This document shows positions 15,394 to 24,111 of a DNA stretch of 64,000 bases, in pieces; within the stretch, counting starts at the first letter, position 1, and every line of letters starts with the position of its first letter. Under the pieces are notes generated by a model. That model was given only the letters and a program-made list of their open reading frames with translations. It did no database searches and had not been told where the DNA came from. The stretch is from an uncultured Selenomonadales bacterium (lineage in GTDB: Bacteria; Bacillota; Negativicutes; Selenomonadales; Selenomonadaceae), in contig OMYB01000001.1 in assembly GCA_900315155.1 (NCBI GenBank), forward strand, positions 186,001 through 250,000. Direction: 5' to 3'. The translations under genes were made by a program, and so were the position numbers.

Positions 15394-16938
15394 TTATTTT
15401 GCGTAATCCACAGCGCGGGTCTCACGGATAACCGTGCATTTGATCTGGCCGGGATACTCAAGCTGCTCCTCGATCTTCTTCGAGATGTCGTGAGCCAGCG
15501 CGGATGCCTCGGCATCGTCGACCTTATCCGGTTTGACAATGACGCGAATCTCGCGGCCGGCCTGGATGGCATAACAGCGCTCGACGCCGTCGAACGACTC
15601 CGCAATACCCTCAAGGTCCTTGAGGCGCTTGAGATACGACTCGAGGCTCTCGCGGCGTGCACCCGGGCGGGCAGCGGAGACCGCATCGGCAGCTGCGACC
15701 AACACAGCTTCTACCGTCAGCGGCTCGACATCACCGTGGTGACCCTCGATGGCGTTGACGACCTCTTTCGACTCGCGGTATTTGCGTGCGAGATCGGCAC
15801 CGATGGTGACATGCGGGCCTTCGACCTCATGGTCGATAGCTTTGCCGATGTCATGCAGCAGGCCGGCGCGCTTCGCGAGCATGACATCGCAGCCAAGCTC
15901 CGAGGCCATGACACCAGCGAGATGCGAAACCTCGATGGAATGGTTGAGGACATTCTGGCCATAGCTCGTGCGGTAACGCAAGCGGCCGAGCAGCTTGACG
16001 AGCTCGGGATGGATGCCATGGACACCCGTCTCGAACGTTGCCTGCTCGCCGGCCTCTTTGATGCGCTGATCCACTTCGCGGCGTGCCTTCTCGACCATCT
16101 CCTCGATGCGGGCCGGATGGATACGGCCATCCTGGATGAGCTTCTCGAGTGCGATGCGCGCGATTTCGCGGCGTACCGGATCGAAGCCAGACAGGATAAC
16201 CGCTTCCGGTGTATCATCGATGATGAGATCGATGCCCGTCATCGTCTCGAGCGTGCGGATATTGCGACCCTCGCGGCCAATGATGCGGCCCTTCATCTCA
16301 TCGCTCGGCAGAGCTACGACAGAAACGGTCGTCTCGGCAACCTGATCGGCAGCACAGCGCTGGATAGCGAGCGAAAGGATCTCACGTGCCTTCTTATCGG
16401 CCTCGTCCTTCGTCTGCTGCTCGTACTCCTTGATCTTCATGGCTTTTTCGTGCTTGAGTTCTTCCTCAGCCTCTGCCATGAGCTGGGTACGTGCCTCCTC
16501 CGACGTCAGGCCGGAGATGCGCTCGAGTTCTGCTTTCTGCTGCTCGTGCATCGCATCGACAACCTTCTGGCTCTTATCGAGACGGGATTCCTTGCGGGAG
16601 AGGTTCTCCTCGCGCTTCTCGAGAGATTCGAGCTTGCGGTCCAGATCCTCTTCCTTCTTCTCGACGCGACGCTCCTGGCGCGAAATCTCGTTGCGGCGTT
16701 CCTTTGTATCGCGGTCGAGCTCCTGACGCTGACGATGGATATCCTCCTTCGCCTCCAGCAGAGCTTCCTTTTTCTTCGTTTCACCTTTTTCTTCGGCGTC
16801 CGCAATAATCTTCTTTGCCTGCTCCTCTGCTGACCCGATCTGGGCCTCAGCCGAGCGCTTGCGCATCGTATAGCCGATGCCGGCACCGGCGATCACTGCG
16901 ACTATTACCGCTAATACTAGAGTAGCGATAATATTCAC
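15394..16938 (-). CDS. rny: Ribonuclease Y
   Basis: The 514-residue membrane-anchored endoribonuclease starts mRNA decay in Firmicutes. An N-terminal transmembrane segment ([21 protein letters not shown], 3-23) is followed by a long coiled coil (about 28-190). The KH domain includes [15 protein letters not shown], and the HD domain includes [13 protein letters not shown]. The usual length is about 515-520 residues. The annotated GTG start directly abuts an AAAAGGGG run, so the true start may be slightly different. The promoter is at 17035-17063. Confidence 0.96.
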   Translation of the reverse strand: MNIIATLVLAVIVAVIAGAGIGYTMRKRSAEAQIGSAEEQAKKIIADAEEKGETKKKEALLEAKEDIHRQRQELDRDTKERRNEISRQERRVEKKEEDLDRKLESLEKREENLSRKESRLDKSQKVVDAMHEQQKAELERISGLTSEEARTQLMAEAEEELKHEKAMKIKEYEQQTKDEADKKAREILSLAIQRCAADQVAETTVSVVALPSDEMKGRIIGREGRNIRTLETMTGIDLIIDDTPEAVILSGFDPVRREIARIALEKLIQDGRIHPARIEEMVEKARREVDQRIKEAGEQATFETGVHGIHPELVKLLGRLRYRTSYGQNVLNHSIEVSHLAGVMASELGCDVMLAKRAGLLHDIGKAIDHEVEGPHVTIGADLARKYRESKEVVNAIEGHHGDVEPLTVEAVLVAAADAVSAARPGARRESLESYLKRLKDLEGIAESFDGVERCYAIQAGREIRVIVKPDKVDDAEASALAHDISKKIEEQLEYPGQIKCTVIRETRAVDYAK

Positions 16939-17034
16939 CCCCTTTTCTATTTATTTTTTTCATGGATTCATATTCGATAAAATCTGATGCTTGTTACACG
17001 TCAGGCATCCTATCGTTTGTGACCATACCCTACT

Positions 17035-17063
17035 ATTTTACTGGTTTTGCACGGAAGTGTCAA
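17035..17063 (-). promoter_or_regulatory. Sigma-70-type promoter of rny
   Basis: On the minus strand TTGACA (17063-17058) and TAAAAT (17040-17035) are separated by 17 bases, a near-consensus promoter about 95 bases upstream of rny. The 16985-17010 stretch has a short hairpin (GATGC...GCATC) in the leader. Confidence 0.75.
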
Positions 17064-17210
17064 GGGAACTGCCGCGTTCTCCCATGCTTTGTTCCCATAG
17101 GAAAACCATCAAAATATCTGCTCCCTCTAGCCAAAAGTCCCGAACAGGAGTAAAATGAGATGGAAGTAAGGGAAACAAGGCGCCTCGCACGCCAGGGAGG
17201 AAAAGAATAT

Positions 17211-17501
17211 ATGATCAAATGTGAACGCTGCGGACGCAGCATCAAAGAAGCTGATGCCCTCAAGCATAAAACAGAGGACGGAAAATTCGAAGTCATATGC
17301 CAGGACTGCTTCAAGGAAGCAACCGGTGTAGACTACAAAACGTTCGCTTTTCGCCGCGAAAATGCGAAAATGACTTTATTCGCCGTTATCTTCTGCCTGG
17401 CAGCTACCATTTACGCCTTTGTGGAAAAGGGCGCCCTCTATGGTGCACTCGGCATTGTCCTCACCATTCTCGTCTATCTTTTTTCATCCAAAACGCGTTA
17501 A
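17211..17501 (+). CDS. Small zinc-ribbon protein with two membrane helices
   Basis: The 96-residue protein begins MIKCERCGRSIKEADAL and continues with VICQDCFKEA, a CxxC...CxxC zinc ribbon (residues 4-36). Two hydrophobic segments follow (LFAVIFCLAATIYAFV and LYGALGIVLTILVYLF, about 55-92). The start at 17211 has GGGAGG ten bases upstream; an earlier ATG at 17160 lacks a convincing site. No function is assigned. It is monocistronic, between the rny promoter and a strong terminator. Confidence 0.7.
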   Translation: MIKCERCGRSIKEADALKHKTEDGKFEVICQDCFKEATGVDYKTFAFRRENAKMTLFAVIFCLAATIYAFVEKGALYGALGIVLTILVYLFSSKTR

Positions 17502-17516
17502 CTCTGCTCAGGCACG

Positions 17517-17560
17517 AAAAAACCGCTGTGTCGCCCGTATGGGCAGCAGCGGTTTTTCTT
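17517..17560. terminator. Intrinsic terminator after the zinc-ribbon gene
   Basis: AAAAAACCGCTG pairs with CAGCGGTTTTT, with an inner GCCC/GGGC stem, followed by TCTTTCTTTT. Confidence 0.9.
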
Positions 17561-17617
17561 TCTTTTCCCCAATGGTTATTATTTTTCTGTAAAATCACGA
17601 GAAACTCTTGCAATTAG

Positions 17618-17667
17618 GCTTAAAATGGGTTAAACTATAAGAATCAATATTGCAAAATTGCAATATT
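17618..17667 (+). promoter_or_regulatory. Promoter with a palindromic operator for the ADP-ribosylglycohydrolase homologue
   Basis: AATATTGCAA (17646-17655) and TTGCAATATT (17658-17667) are perfect inverted 10-mers around AA. The palindrome starts a few bases downstream of a probable -10 (TATAAG, about 17636-17641, with TTAGGC 16 bases upstream), the classic place for a repressor. An isolated half-site-like TTGCAATTA occurs upstream near 17608. The cognate repressor is unknown. Confidence 0.7.
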
Positions 17668-17695
17668 TTGAGATTAATCCTATGAGGTGATAGTT

Positions 17696-18664
17696 ATGCT
17701 GGTAAACTTGCAAATAAAGGAGGTCATACTGGGGCTTGCTCTCGCCGACGCCCTCGGACTTCCCTTCGAGTCCCAGCCCCGAAAAGGCCTTCGGGTCGAT
17801 TTAGTCCGCAAGATGCTGCCGTCCAAAGACCATCCTGCTGGCACATGGTCAGCGAATACGAGTATGACGCTGGCTACAATGGATAGCATGGCCCGCATGG
17901 ATGGTGTTGATTTTGACGATCTGATGCATTCTTTCCTGCACTGGATGAATGATGGTCTCTTCACGCCGACGGGGCATGCATTCGGAATCGGGCGAAACAC
18001 AGAAGCCGCCCTGAAACGGTATCACAGAAATATCCCTGCCCTGCAGGCAGGCGGAAACAACGAAATGGATAACGGCAACGGTGCACTGCTGCGCATGGCT
18101 CCACTGGCTCTCTATATCTACGCCAGGCACGGAACCGACTTCACGAAAAACGATGTCAGCCTCGTCCACAATGTGTGCGCCCTGACGCACCGTCACATCC
18201 GCAGCAAGGTTTCCTGCATGCTCTATGTCGCCATCATCCTGAATCTTATGGCTGGTCTGGATTCTGAGCATGCCGTCTCGGAAGCGATGAAACACTGCCG
18301 CAGTTTCTATCTCGACCTGTCCCGGTACAGTTCGGAGCTGTGGAATTTCAGCCCATTCTTCCAAACGACCATCTTTGCACAACGAACATCCGATGAAATT
18401 GCCTCTACCGGTTACGTTGTCGACACGCTGCGCGCAGCCGTCTGGTGCCTCCTGAACACCACAGACTATGAGGAATGCGTGGAACATGCCATTCGCCTCG
18501 GCGGGGATGCCTCCTCCATTGGAGCAGTGGCTGGAACGCTGAGTGGTGCCCGATATGGCCTGGACCGGCTCCCGGAAAGCTGGCTGAAGACGCTCCAACG
18601 CCGCAGCTACATCGAAGAGGTCTGCGATTCCTTCGGCCGCAACCTAACCCGCATGGTTTTCTGA
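17696..18664 (+). CDS. ADP-ribosylglycohydrolase-fold protein with altered metal site
   Basis: The 322-residue protein has the DraG/ARH fold signatures: LGLALADALGLPFES, GNGALLRMAPLALY, STGYVVDTLRAAVWCLL and GGDASSIGAVAGTLSGARYG. In active enzymes the first metal motif reads (T/S)DDT; here it is SANT (residues 52-55). The C-terminal GGDxDT motif is GGDASS (269-274). Several Mg-binding acidic residues are therefore missing, so hydrolase activity is doubtful. GAGGTGA lies five bases before the ATG at 17696. The gene is monocistronic behind a palindromic operator. It could bind ADP-ribose-like ligands as a sensor or act on another substrate (inference). Confidence 0.8.
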   Translation: MLVNLQIKEVILGLALADALGLPFESQPRKGLRVDLVRKMLPSKDHPAGTWSANTSMTLATMDSMARMDGVDFDDLMHSFLHWMNDGLFTPTGHAFGIGRNTEAALKRYHRNIPALQAGGNNEMDNGNGALLRMAPLALYIYARHGTDFTKNDVSLVHNVCALTHRHIRSKVSCMLYVAIILNLMAGLDSEHAVSEAMKHCRSFYLDLSRYSSELWNFSPFFQTTIFAQRTSDEIASTGYVVDTLRAAVWCLLNTTDYEECVEHAIRLGGDASSIGAVAGTLSGARYGLDRLPESWLKTLQRRSYIEEVCDSFGRNLTRMVF

Positions 18665-18710
18665 GTTTCCGGCGGATATCGCTTCTTACAGACTGAGCTG
18701 GATATAAAAG

Positions 18711-18743
18711 CACGCCACGGTAAGCAGCTTTTACCGTGGCGTG
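18711..18743. terminator. Bidirectional terminator between the ARH homologue and the M24 peptidase gene
   Basis: CACGCCACGGTAA pairs with TTTACCGTGGCGTG (33 bases in all). The minus side continues CTTTTATAT and the plus side TTTCG, so it mainly serves the minus-strand peptidase operon. Confidence 0.85.
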
Positions 18744-18758
18744 TTTCGTATGCCCATG

Positions 18759-19841
18759 TTATTTGTCGATAATCGTAAGTTCCTTGCTGCTCTTCGTCAG
18801 CCGCTCGGCGCCATCCTTCGTCACGAGAACCGTGTCCTCGATGCGCAGGCCGCCCCAGCCCGGGATATAGACACCCGGCTCATCGGATACGAGCATACCC
18901 GGCTCGAGAACCGCATCGCAGTTCCCGCCCTGGGAAAGGCGTGGCACAGCCTCATGGATTTCAAGGCCAAGGCTATGTCCCAGACCATGCCCAAAATACT
19001 GGTCGAGATCGTAGCGGTGCAGGTTCTCGCGCGAACGGGCGTCAATCTCCTTGCCCGTCTTACCCGGCGCGATGTCGGCCAGGACCTTTTCCTGCGTCTC
19101 GAGTACGGCGGCATAAACCTCGCGCTGGCGATCCGACGGCTGGCCGATGACGATGGTACGCGTGGTATCCGAGCAGTAGCCCTGATACTTCGCCCCATAG
19201 TCCATCGTAACGAAATCCCCCATCTCAAGCTTCTTATCCGTCGCCGTGCCATGCGGCATGCTGCCGCGCAGGCCCGATGCCACAATGGTATCAAAGGACG
19301 GCTTCTCGCTGCCCTCCTGGCGCATGACGCTCTCAAGGCGTGCCGCAATCTCGATTTCCGTCATGCCGGCATGCATGAATGTCACGATATCGTTGAAGGC
19401 AGCATCGGCAATGCGGCATGCTTCGCGGATGAAACGGATTTCCTCTGCATCCTTGATGGTACGCAGGGCATCGAGGTCGAGCGACTTCTCGAACGTAACG
19501 CCATCCAGCAGACCTTTGAGCGCCGTATACTGGTTAAAGCTCACATAGCCGCCCTCGAAGCCGACCTGTTTGCAGCCGAGTTTCTGGATGAGCGCTGCCG
19601 TCTTCTTCAGCAGTCCCTTCGTCTGCTCAACGAGCTCGAAATCCGGAGCCTGCAATTTTGCCTGCTCGGTGTAGCGGTTATCCGTCACGAGGAATGCCTG
19701 ATCCTTCGTGATGACGAGCGTTGTATCATCTCCGCGGAAGCCGCTGAAATAGTACAGATTGACTTCCTTCATGACGACAACGGCGTCCAGTTTTTCCTGT
19801 TCCATGAGCGCACGCAGTGCTGCGAGACGTTCTTTGATCAT
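18759..19841 (-). CDS. pepP: M24-family Xaa-Pro aminopeptidase
   Basis: The 360-residue protein has a creatinase-like N-terminal domain (about 1-125, LYYFSGFRGDDTTLVIT) and a pita-bread metallopeptidase domain. Metal ligands are visible in MDYGAKYQGYCSDTTR (two Asp), GHGLGHSLGLEIHE (His), VSDEPGVYI (Glu) and LRIEDTVLVT (Glu). It releases N-terminal residues preceding proline. The start at 19841 (MIKERLAAL) follows AGGAGA; the open frame extends 29 codons further upstream into the aroQ end and is rejected. The aroQ-pepP neighbourhood is the usual Firmicutes arrangement (yqhS-yqhT). Confidence 0.9.
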   Translation of the reverse strand: MIKERLAALRALMEQEKLDAVVVMKEVNLYYFSGFRGDDTTLVITKDQAFLVTDNRYTEQAKLQAPDFELVEQTKGLLKKTAALIQKLGCKQVGFEGGYVSFNQYTALKGLLDGVTFEKSLDLDALRTIKDAEEIRFIREACRIADAAFNDIVTFMHAGMTEIEIAARLESVMRQEGSEKPSFDTIVASGLRGSMPHGTATDKKLEMGDFVTMDYGAKYQGYCSDTTRTIVIGQPSDRQREVYAAVLETQEKVLADIAPGKTGKEIDARSRENLHRYDLDQYFGHGLGHSLGLEIHEAVPRLSQGGNCDAVLEPGMLVSDEPGVYIPGWGGLRIEDTVLVTKDGAERLTKSSKELTIIDK

Positions 19842-19863
19842 AGTGGATCCATCTCCTGAAAAT

Positions 19864-20307
19864 TTATTTGTGCAGGCCAAGCTTATAAACAACGGCCTCA
19901 AAGGCGGCGAGATAGCTCTCGATGCCAAGGCCGCAAATCTGGCCTAAGGCCACCGGCGCGAGCACCGAGGTATGGCGGAACTCCTCGCGCTGGTGGATAT
20001 TCGAGATATGCACCTCGATCACGGGCACGTCGATGGCAGCAATGGCATCGCGGATGGCAATGCTGTAGTGCGTATACGCGCCTGCATTGAAGATGATATA
20101 GTCATACTGATGGTTGGCCTGCTGGATGCGGTCGACGAGGTCCCCCTCATGATTCGACTGATAGCAGTCCACCCCAATGCCGACCTCCTGCCCGCGCTTC
20201 ACGAGCATCTCGTTGATATCCTGCATCGTCGTATGGCCGTAGATTTCCGGCTCACGCGTACCGAGCATATTGAGGTTCGGGCCATGCATGACAAGAACTT
20301 TTGGCAT
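19864..20307 (-). CDS. aroQ: Type II 3-dehydroquinate dehydratase
   Basis: The 147-residue dodecameric-type dehydroquinase of the shikimate pathway has MHGPNLNMLGTREPEIYG, with the catalytic Tyr and lid Arg, at 6-23. FNAGAYTHYSIAIRDA supplies the conserved Asn and His, and IEVHISNIHQREEFRHTS the substrate-binding loop. GGGGGA lies seven bases before the ATG at 20307; an upstream ATG at 20325 would overlap acyP. It is transcribed with acyP and pepP. Confidence 0.95.
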   Translation of the reverse strand: MPKVLVMHGPNLNMLGTREPEIYGHTTMQDINEMLVKRGQEVGIGVDCYQSNHEGDLVDRIQQANHQYDYIIFNAGAYTHYSIAIRDAIAAIDVPVIEVHISNIHQREEFRHTSVLAPVALGQICGLGIESYLAAFEAVVYKLGLHK

Positions 20308-20321
20308 CGTCACATCCCCCA

Positions 20322-20609
20322 TCAATACTTGATCTTAAATCCAATCTCATCCCCGACTGGGGTGCGGGCCTCTGTTTCGAAATGCTCGACTTTGATGAAA
20401 TAGTTACCGGCCTCGATGACATCCATGAGTTTTGCGACGGTATCCTCCTCACCCTGCAGCTCCATATGTACCGAGCCGTCCTCCATGTTGCGCACCCATC
20501 CGGTCACGCCGGCATCCGATGCATGCTGCTGCACATACATGCGGAATCCGACGCCCTGGACGCGCCCTGTAGCCTTAGCAAAATAACGGACAACTTTTTC
20601 CTCTGCCAT
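20322..20609 (-). CDS. acyP: Acylphosphatase
   Basis: The 95-residue enzyme hydrolyses carboxyl-phosphate bonds. The signature ATGRVQGVGFRMYVQQHA contains the catalytic Arg, and GWVRNMEDGSVHMELQGE contains the catalytic Asn. AGGAGG lies nine bases before the ATG at 20609. An open frame extends upstream in the same phase, but it overlaps trhP and has no start signal. It follows trhP by 19 bases. Confidence 0.93.
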   Translation of the reverse strand: MAEEKVVRYFAKATGRVQGVGFRMYVQQHASDAGVTGWVRNMEDGSVHMELQGEEDTVAKLMDVIEAGNYFIKVEHFETEARTPVGDEIGFKIKY

Positions 20610-20628
20610 ATTCATCATCCTCCTGATC

Positions 20629-21855
20629 TTACCTGCTCGCGCTGTCGCGGCGCAGGATCGTCCACGGCTCCACCGGCTGATCCATATGGATCCGCACGAG
20701 CTGCTGCGCATGCGGTGCCACCTGGATTGGCGTGCCGTCTTCATCCAGCATATCCGCAAGGATCTGCCGGTACATCGGCCCTGTCGGCTGAAACACCTCG
20801 ATTTCCTGGCCGGTCTTCATGTTGTTGCGCTGTTCGACGAGCGCATAGCCCGTCGATGCATCGTAGCTGCGCACGAGACCAACAAAATCCGAGGTCTGGA
20901 TATACGATGATGTGCCGTATACCTGATCCTTCGCATCCGGCCGGCCAAAGGAAAAGCCGGTCGTATAGGGTCTATGGGATACTTTCTCCAACTCGTCTTT
21001 CCATTCCTGCCGGATTGTGAAATTTTGCGCATTCTTAACATAACTGTCGATTGCCTCGCGATAGGCATGGGTTACGCTTGCTGCATAATGTACGCTCTTC
21101 ATGCGGCCTTCGATTTTCAGGCTGTCTACACCCGACGCGATGATCTCATCGAGATGCGGCAGGAGGCAGAGATCCTTCGAGTTCATGATGTATGTGCCGC
21201 GCTCATCCTCTTTAATGGGGAAATACTTGCCGGGGCGCGTTTCCTCGACGAGCGCGTACTTCCAGCGGCAGCACTGTGTGCAGCTCCCGCGGTTCGAATC
21301 CCGGCCCGTGAAGTAGTTCGAGAGCAGGCATCTGCCGGAATAAGAAATACACATGGCACCATGCACGAACATTTCCAGCTCCACATCCGTACGCTGGCGG
21401 ATCTCCCTTACCTCACGAAGGGAAAGCTCACGCGCCAGCACGACACGGGAAGCCCCCATCTGCTGCCATGCCTGCACGGTGCACCAATTCGTATTGTTCG
21501 CCTGCGTACTCACATGCAGGGGCAGTTTCGGTGCTGCCTCCCTGGCTATCTGGAATACGCCCAGGTCTGCAACGAGAACCCCATCGGCATGGATTTCCTG
21601 CAGGAAGCGCAGATAATCCGGCAAACCATCGAGGTCATCGTTGTGTGGAAAGATATTCACCGTCACATAGACCTTCCGCCCGCGCCCGTGTGCAAAAGCC
21701 ATGGCTTCACGGAGTTCGTCCCGCGTGAAATTCCCGCCGAAAGCGCGAAGGCCAAAGGCCTTGCCGCCAAGGTACACGGCATCCGCACCATACAAGATAG
21801 CCATCTTCATTTTCTCGAGGTTGCCAGCCGGTGCCAGCAGCTCGGGTTTCTTCAT
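20629..21855 (-). CDS. trhP: U32-family tRNA uridine 5-hydroxylation protein
   Basis: The 408-residue U32 peptidase-like protein of the YegQ/TrhP group is needed with prephenate to form 5-hydroxyuridine at tRNA position 34. It has PELLAPAGNLEKMKMAILYGADAVY near the start and the Fe-S cysteines CISYSGRCLLSN...SCTQCCRWKY. A central SLKIEGRMKS motif and a C-terminal beta-barrel part (DFVGLVRSYD...TGQEIEVF) follow. The start codon overlaps the stop of trmR (ATGA), so hydroxylation and methylation enzymes are coupled. Bacillus has two paralogues (yrrN, yrrO); only one is present here. Confidence 0.88.
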   Translation of the reverse strand: MKKPELLAPAGNLEKMKMAILYGADAVYLGGKAFGLRAFGGNFTRDELREAMAFAHGRGRKVYVTVNIFPHNDDLDGLPDYLRFLQEIHADGVLVADLGVFQIAREAAPKLPLHVSTQANNTNWCTVQAWQQMGASRVVLARELSLREVREIRQRTDVELEMFVHGAMCISYSGRCLLSNYFTGRDSNRGSCTQCCRWKYALVEETRPGKYFPIKEDERGTYIMNSKDLCLLPHLDEIIASGVDSLKIEGRMKSVHYAASVTHAYREAIDSYVKNAQNFTIRQEWKDELEKVSHRPYTTGFSFGRPDAKDQVYGTSSYIQTSDFVGLVRSYDASTGYALVEQRNNMKTGQEIEVFQPTGPMYRQILADMLDEDGTPIQVAPHAQQLVRIHMDQPVEPWTILRRDSASR

Positions 21856-22460
21856 AGATTGTTCCTCCTGAATCGGGTCATGGCGAGCCCGTCCCCATGT
21901 TCCAAGATTTCCGTTTCCGCACCGGGCAGGTGCTCCACTTCGTCGATGTACGCGCGAAGCCGCTTCACGATGGTGCGGAACCGCCGTGGAGCCTGGATGC
22001 CGCCCCGTACATAGCCGCGGAACAGGACATTATCCGCCAAAATCACGGCATCGGGTGCCAATAAGGGAAGGACCTTATGCAGATAATCGGGGTACTGTCC
22101 CTTCGCCGCATCGATGAATACGAGATCATAGGGACCATCCAGCTGCGTGAGCAGTTCCCCTGCATCGCCGAGAAGCTGATGCACGCGTCCGGCATATGGC
22201 GAACGGGCGATATACGCTTTCGCCTGCTCATACCGTTCCGGGCTCAGCTCGAGCGTTGTAATCTCCGCATCCTCTGCCGCATGGGCAAGCATAAGCAGGG
22301 CGGAGTAACCGATGGCCGTGCCGATTTCCAAAATTCGATGCGGTTTTGCCTCATCGACGGCATCGATAAAGGCCTGCCGCCCGCTTTCCCAGATGATCGG
22401 CACATGCTGTTTCTCCGCAAATGCCTCCATCTCTCGTAATAACTGATCGAAATCTTCCAT
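21852..22460 (-). CDS. trmR: tRNA 5-hydroxyuridine methyltransferase (TrmR, YrrM-like)
   Basis: The 202-residue class I O-methyltransferase of the CCoAMT-like family converts ho5U34 to mo5U34. It has the SAM motif ILEIGTAIGYSALLML, acidic loop TTLELSPERYEQAK, and FIDAAKGQYPDYLHKVLPLL with the metal-binding DADN-like continuation ILADNVLFRGYV. Its place directly before trhP matches the yrrM-yrrN-yrrO order and supports the assignment over other O-methyltransferases. A perfect 12-base tandem duplication separates its ATG from the mltG stop. No strong ribosome site is seen, suggesting coupling to mltG translation. Confidence 0.85.
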   Translation of the reverse strand: MEDFDQLLREMEAFAEKQHVPIIWESGRQAFIDAVDEAKPHRILEIGTAIGYSALLMLAHAAEDAEITTLELSPERYEQAKAYIARSPYAGRVHQLLGDAGELLTQLDGPYDLVFIDAAKGQYPDYLHKVLPLLAPDAVILADNVLFRGYVRGGIQAPRRFRTIVKRLRAYIDEVEHLPGAETEILEHGDGLAMTRFRRNNL

Positions 22461-22484
22461 TTAGCGTACCTGTTAGCGTACCTG
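22461..22484. repeat. Tandem 12-bp duplication at the mltG/trmR junction
   Basis: TTAGCGTACCTG occurs twice back to back (22461-22472 and 22473-22484). The first copy (on the minus strand, the second encountered) duplicates the end of mltG including its stop codon. Removing one copy would place the stop and the trmR start as TAAATG. Confidence 0.8.
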
Positions 22485-23651
22485 ATCGACAATAGCCAGG
22501 TGTTCCTGATAGGTATTCGAATAGAGGTTATGCCCCTGCCGATCGGCTACGAAGTACAAATAATCCGTATCCGCCGGATGCAGCACCGCCTCGATGGATG
22601 CCATGCCCGGGCTTGCTACCGGTCCTGGCGGCAGGCCCACGTGCTGATACGTGTTGTACGGCGACTCCATCTTCGTATCCTCAATGGACACGTCCTCTTT
22701 CGGACCGTCCATGAGATACTGCAGCGTCGTATCCGTCTGCAGCGGCATCCCTATCCGCAGGCGTTTGAAGAAAACCTGTGCGATGATTGGCCTGTCCTCG
22801 GCAAAACGCGCTTCCTTCTCGACAAGCGAGGCAAGCGTGACCAGGTCATAGATCGAGAGGTTCATCGCTGCAGCCTGCTCGCGCAGCGCCGGCGTAAGGC
22901 GCTGGTCGAAGTCCTCGGCCATCATCTTCAGAATCGTATCGGCATCGACATCCCCCTCAAGCGTATAGGTATCCGGGAACAGGAAGCCTTCGCAGTAATA
23001 ATGTGTCTCCGACTTCTTTTCGATATAGTCGTACGGCGCGAACCGCTTTGCCTTGCGGAGGAACGTGTCCTCATCGACGATACCCTCATCCGCGAGCCGT
23101 TTCGCGATTTCTTTTACGCCGAAGCCCTCCGGAATCGTGAACTTGATTTTCGTGGTCTCGCCAGAGACAAATTTGGCTACGACCGCATCCGCTGTCATGC
23201 CCGGTTTCAGGGCATACGTGCCCGACTTGAAATCCGCTGCCTTGCCTTTGACGCGCGCTAGCCACCAGAAATCGAATTTGCTCTGGATGACCCCCTTCTG
23301 CACGAGCTCATCGGCGATATCCCGCGAATTCATGCCCGGCTTCAGGCGGTAGTAGATCGCCGTATCCGCATCATAGGATGCACGCTGTGCCACAGGCGTG
23401 CTATCTCCGATACCGCTCACAGCTGAGCCGAGCACGAGTGCCAGGATAAAAAACACCCCGGCAATCGTCGCCCAGCCTTTCTTTGTCGTCTGGCTGAGCA
23501 GTGTCTCACCGCGTTCTTTCCAGCCATCCGGCCAGGTCATCCCTTCCTCGAAAAACCACCCCTTCAGCTTCTTTTGGATACTTTCGAGGTCAGGCCGCTC
23601 CCGATGGGGCAGCTCGGGTAATTTCGGCAGTTTCGGCAGCTTCGGATCCAC
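22473..23651 (-). CDS. mltG: Endolytic murein transglycosylase MltG
   Basis: The 392-residue inner-membrane enzyme cuts nascent glycan strands. The cytoplasmic N terminus carries KLP repeats (PKLPKLPKLPELP). One transmembrane helix (WATIAGVFFILALVLGSAVSG, about 60-80) precedes a LysM-like subdomain and the YceG catalytic domain. That domain has TIPEGFGVKEIA, LASLVEKEA with the catalytic Glu, and SPYNTYQHVGLPPGPVASPG. A GTG start at 23651 with GGAGGG six bases upstream is preferred; the frame is open to 23711 without a better site. It heads the mltG-trmR-trhP-acyP-aroQ-pepP run. Confidence 0.92.
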   Translation of the reverse strand: MDPKLPKLPKLPELPHRERPDLESIQKKLKGWFFEEGMTWPDGWKERGETLLSQTTKKGWATIAGVFFILALVLGSAVSGIGDSTPVAQRASYDADTAIYYRLKPGMNSRDIADELVQKGVIQSKFDFWWLARVKGKAADFKSGTYALKPGMTADAVVAKFVSGETTKIKFTIPEGFGVKEIAKRLADEGIVDEDTFLRKAKRFAPYDYIEKKSETHYYCEGFLFPDTYTLEGDVDADTILKMMAEDFDQRLTPALREQAAAMNLSIYDLVTLASLVEKEARFAEDRPIIAQVFFKRLRIGMPLQTDTTLQYLMDGPKEDVSIEDTKMESPYNTYQHVGLPPGPVASPGMASIEAVLHPADTDYLYFVADRQGHNLYSNTYQEHLAIVDQVR

Positions 23652-23693
23652 GTTTGTCCCTCCATCCTCCTGGCGTTCCCGTCTCAACAACAA

Positions 23694-23728
23694 GATACAG
23701 CTACCATCCATTGGATAGCAGCTGTATC
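23694..23728 (-). terminator. Hairpin between the DUF1292 gene and mltG
   Basis: GATACAGCT (23694-23702) pairs with AGCTGTATC (23720-23728), followed on the minus strand by TTGTTG. It separates ireB-ruvX-DUF1292 from the mltG run; the weak T-run allows read-through. Confidence 0.55.
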
Positions 23729-23747
23729 GGGTCCGTTATGGATTCTC

Positions 23748-24050
23748 TCAGTTTTCTTCGAAAAGCGCATCATACGCTTTCTTGGCCTCTTCGAACTCTC
23801 CATCCGAGAGGTCGTTATACTCTTCCTCGCCCTTGTCATTTACGACAATTTTAGCGATGAACGCTTCGTCGCCATCTTGAGGCTCATCCGCATCCTCATC
23901 CGGAACCGGAACGAGAACCGCGTACTTCGTGTCGCCGGACATGAACGTGTCATCGACATAATACTCATACTCGTCGCCATTCTCATCCGTAAAAGTGACG
24001 AACGTTACTTCTTCCTCTTCTTCCGGCATGTTTTCTTTGTTCTTAGACAA
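23748..24050 (-). CDS. DUF1292-family protein (YrzB-like)
   Basis: A very acidic protein of about 100 residues contains the DUF1292 core (FVTFTDENGDEYEYYVDD... followed by KYAVLVPVPDED and AFIAKIVVNDKGEEEYNDL). The family occurs almost always downstream of ruvX in Firmicutes, as here; its function is unknown. GAGGTGA before a TTG at 24050 makes that the likely start (MSKNKENMPEEEEE); GTG 24059 overlaps the site, and the ATG at 24029 lacks one. Confidence 0.85.
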   Translation of the reverse strand: MSKNKENMPEEEEEVTFVTFTDENGDEYEYYVDDTFMSGDTKYAVLVPVPDEDADEPQDGDEAFIAKIVVNDKGEEEYNDLSDGEFEEAKKAYDALFEEN

Positions 24051-24111
24051 AACAGTCACCTCTTCTTTCTAGGTTTTATCCTGATCATATCTGTTCCTAG
24101 TCTACCCTATT

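Noticed and set aside
14611..16833. 740-codon plus-strand open frame opposite rny
   Set aside because: It is the antisense shadow of the coiled-coil region of rny, ymdB's neighbour and the 187-aa gene; no family motif and no ribosome site.
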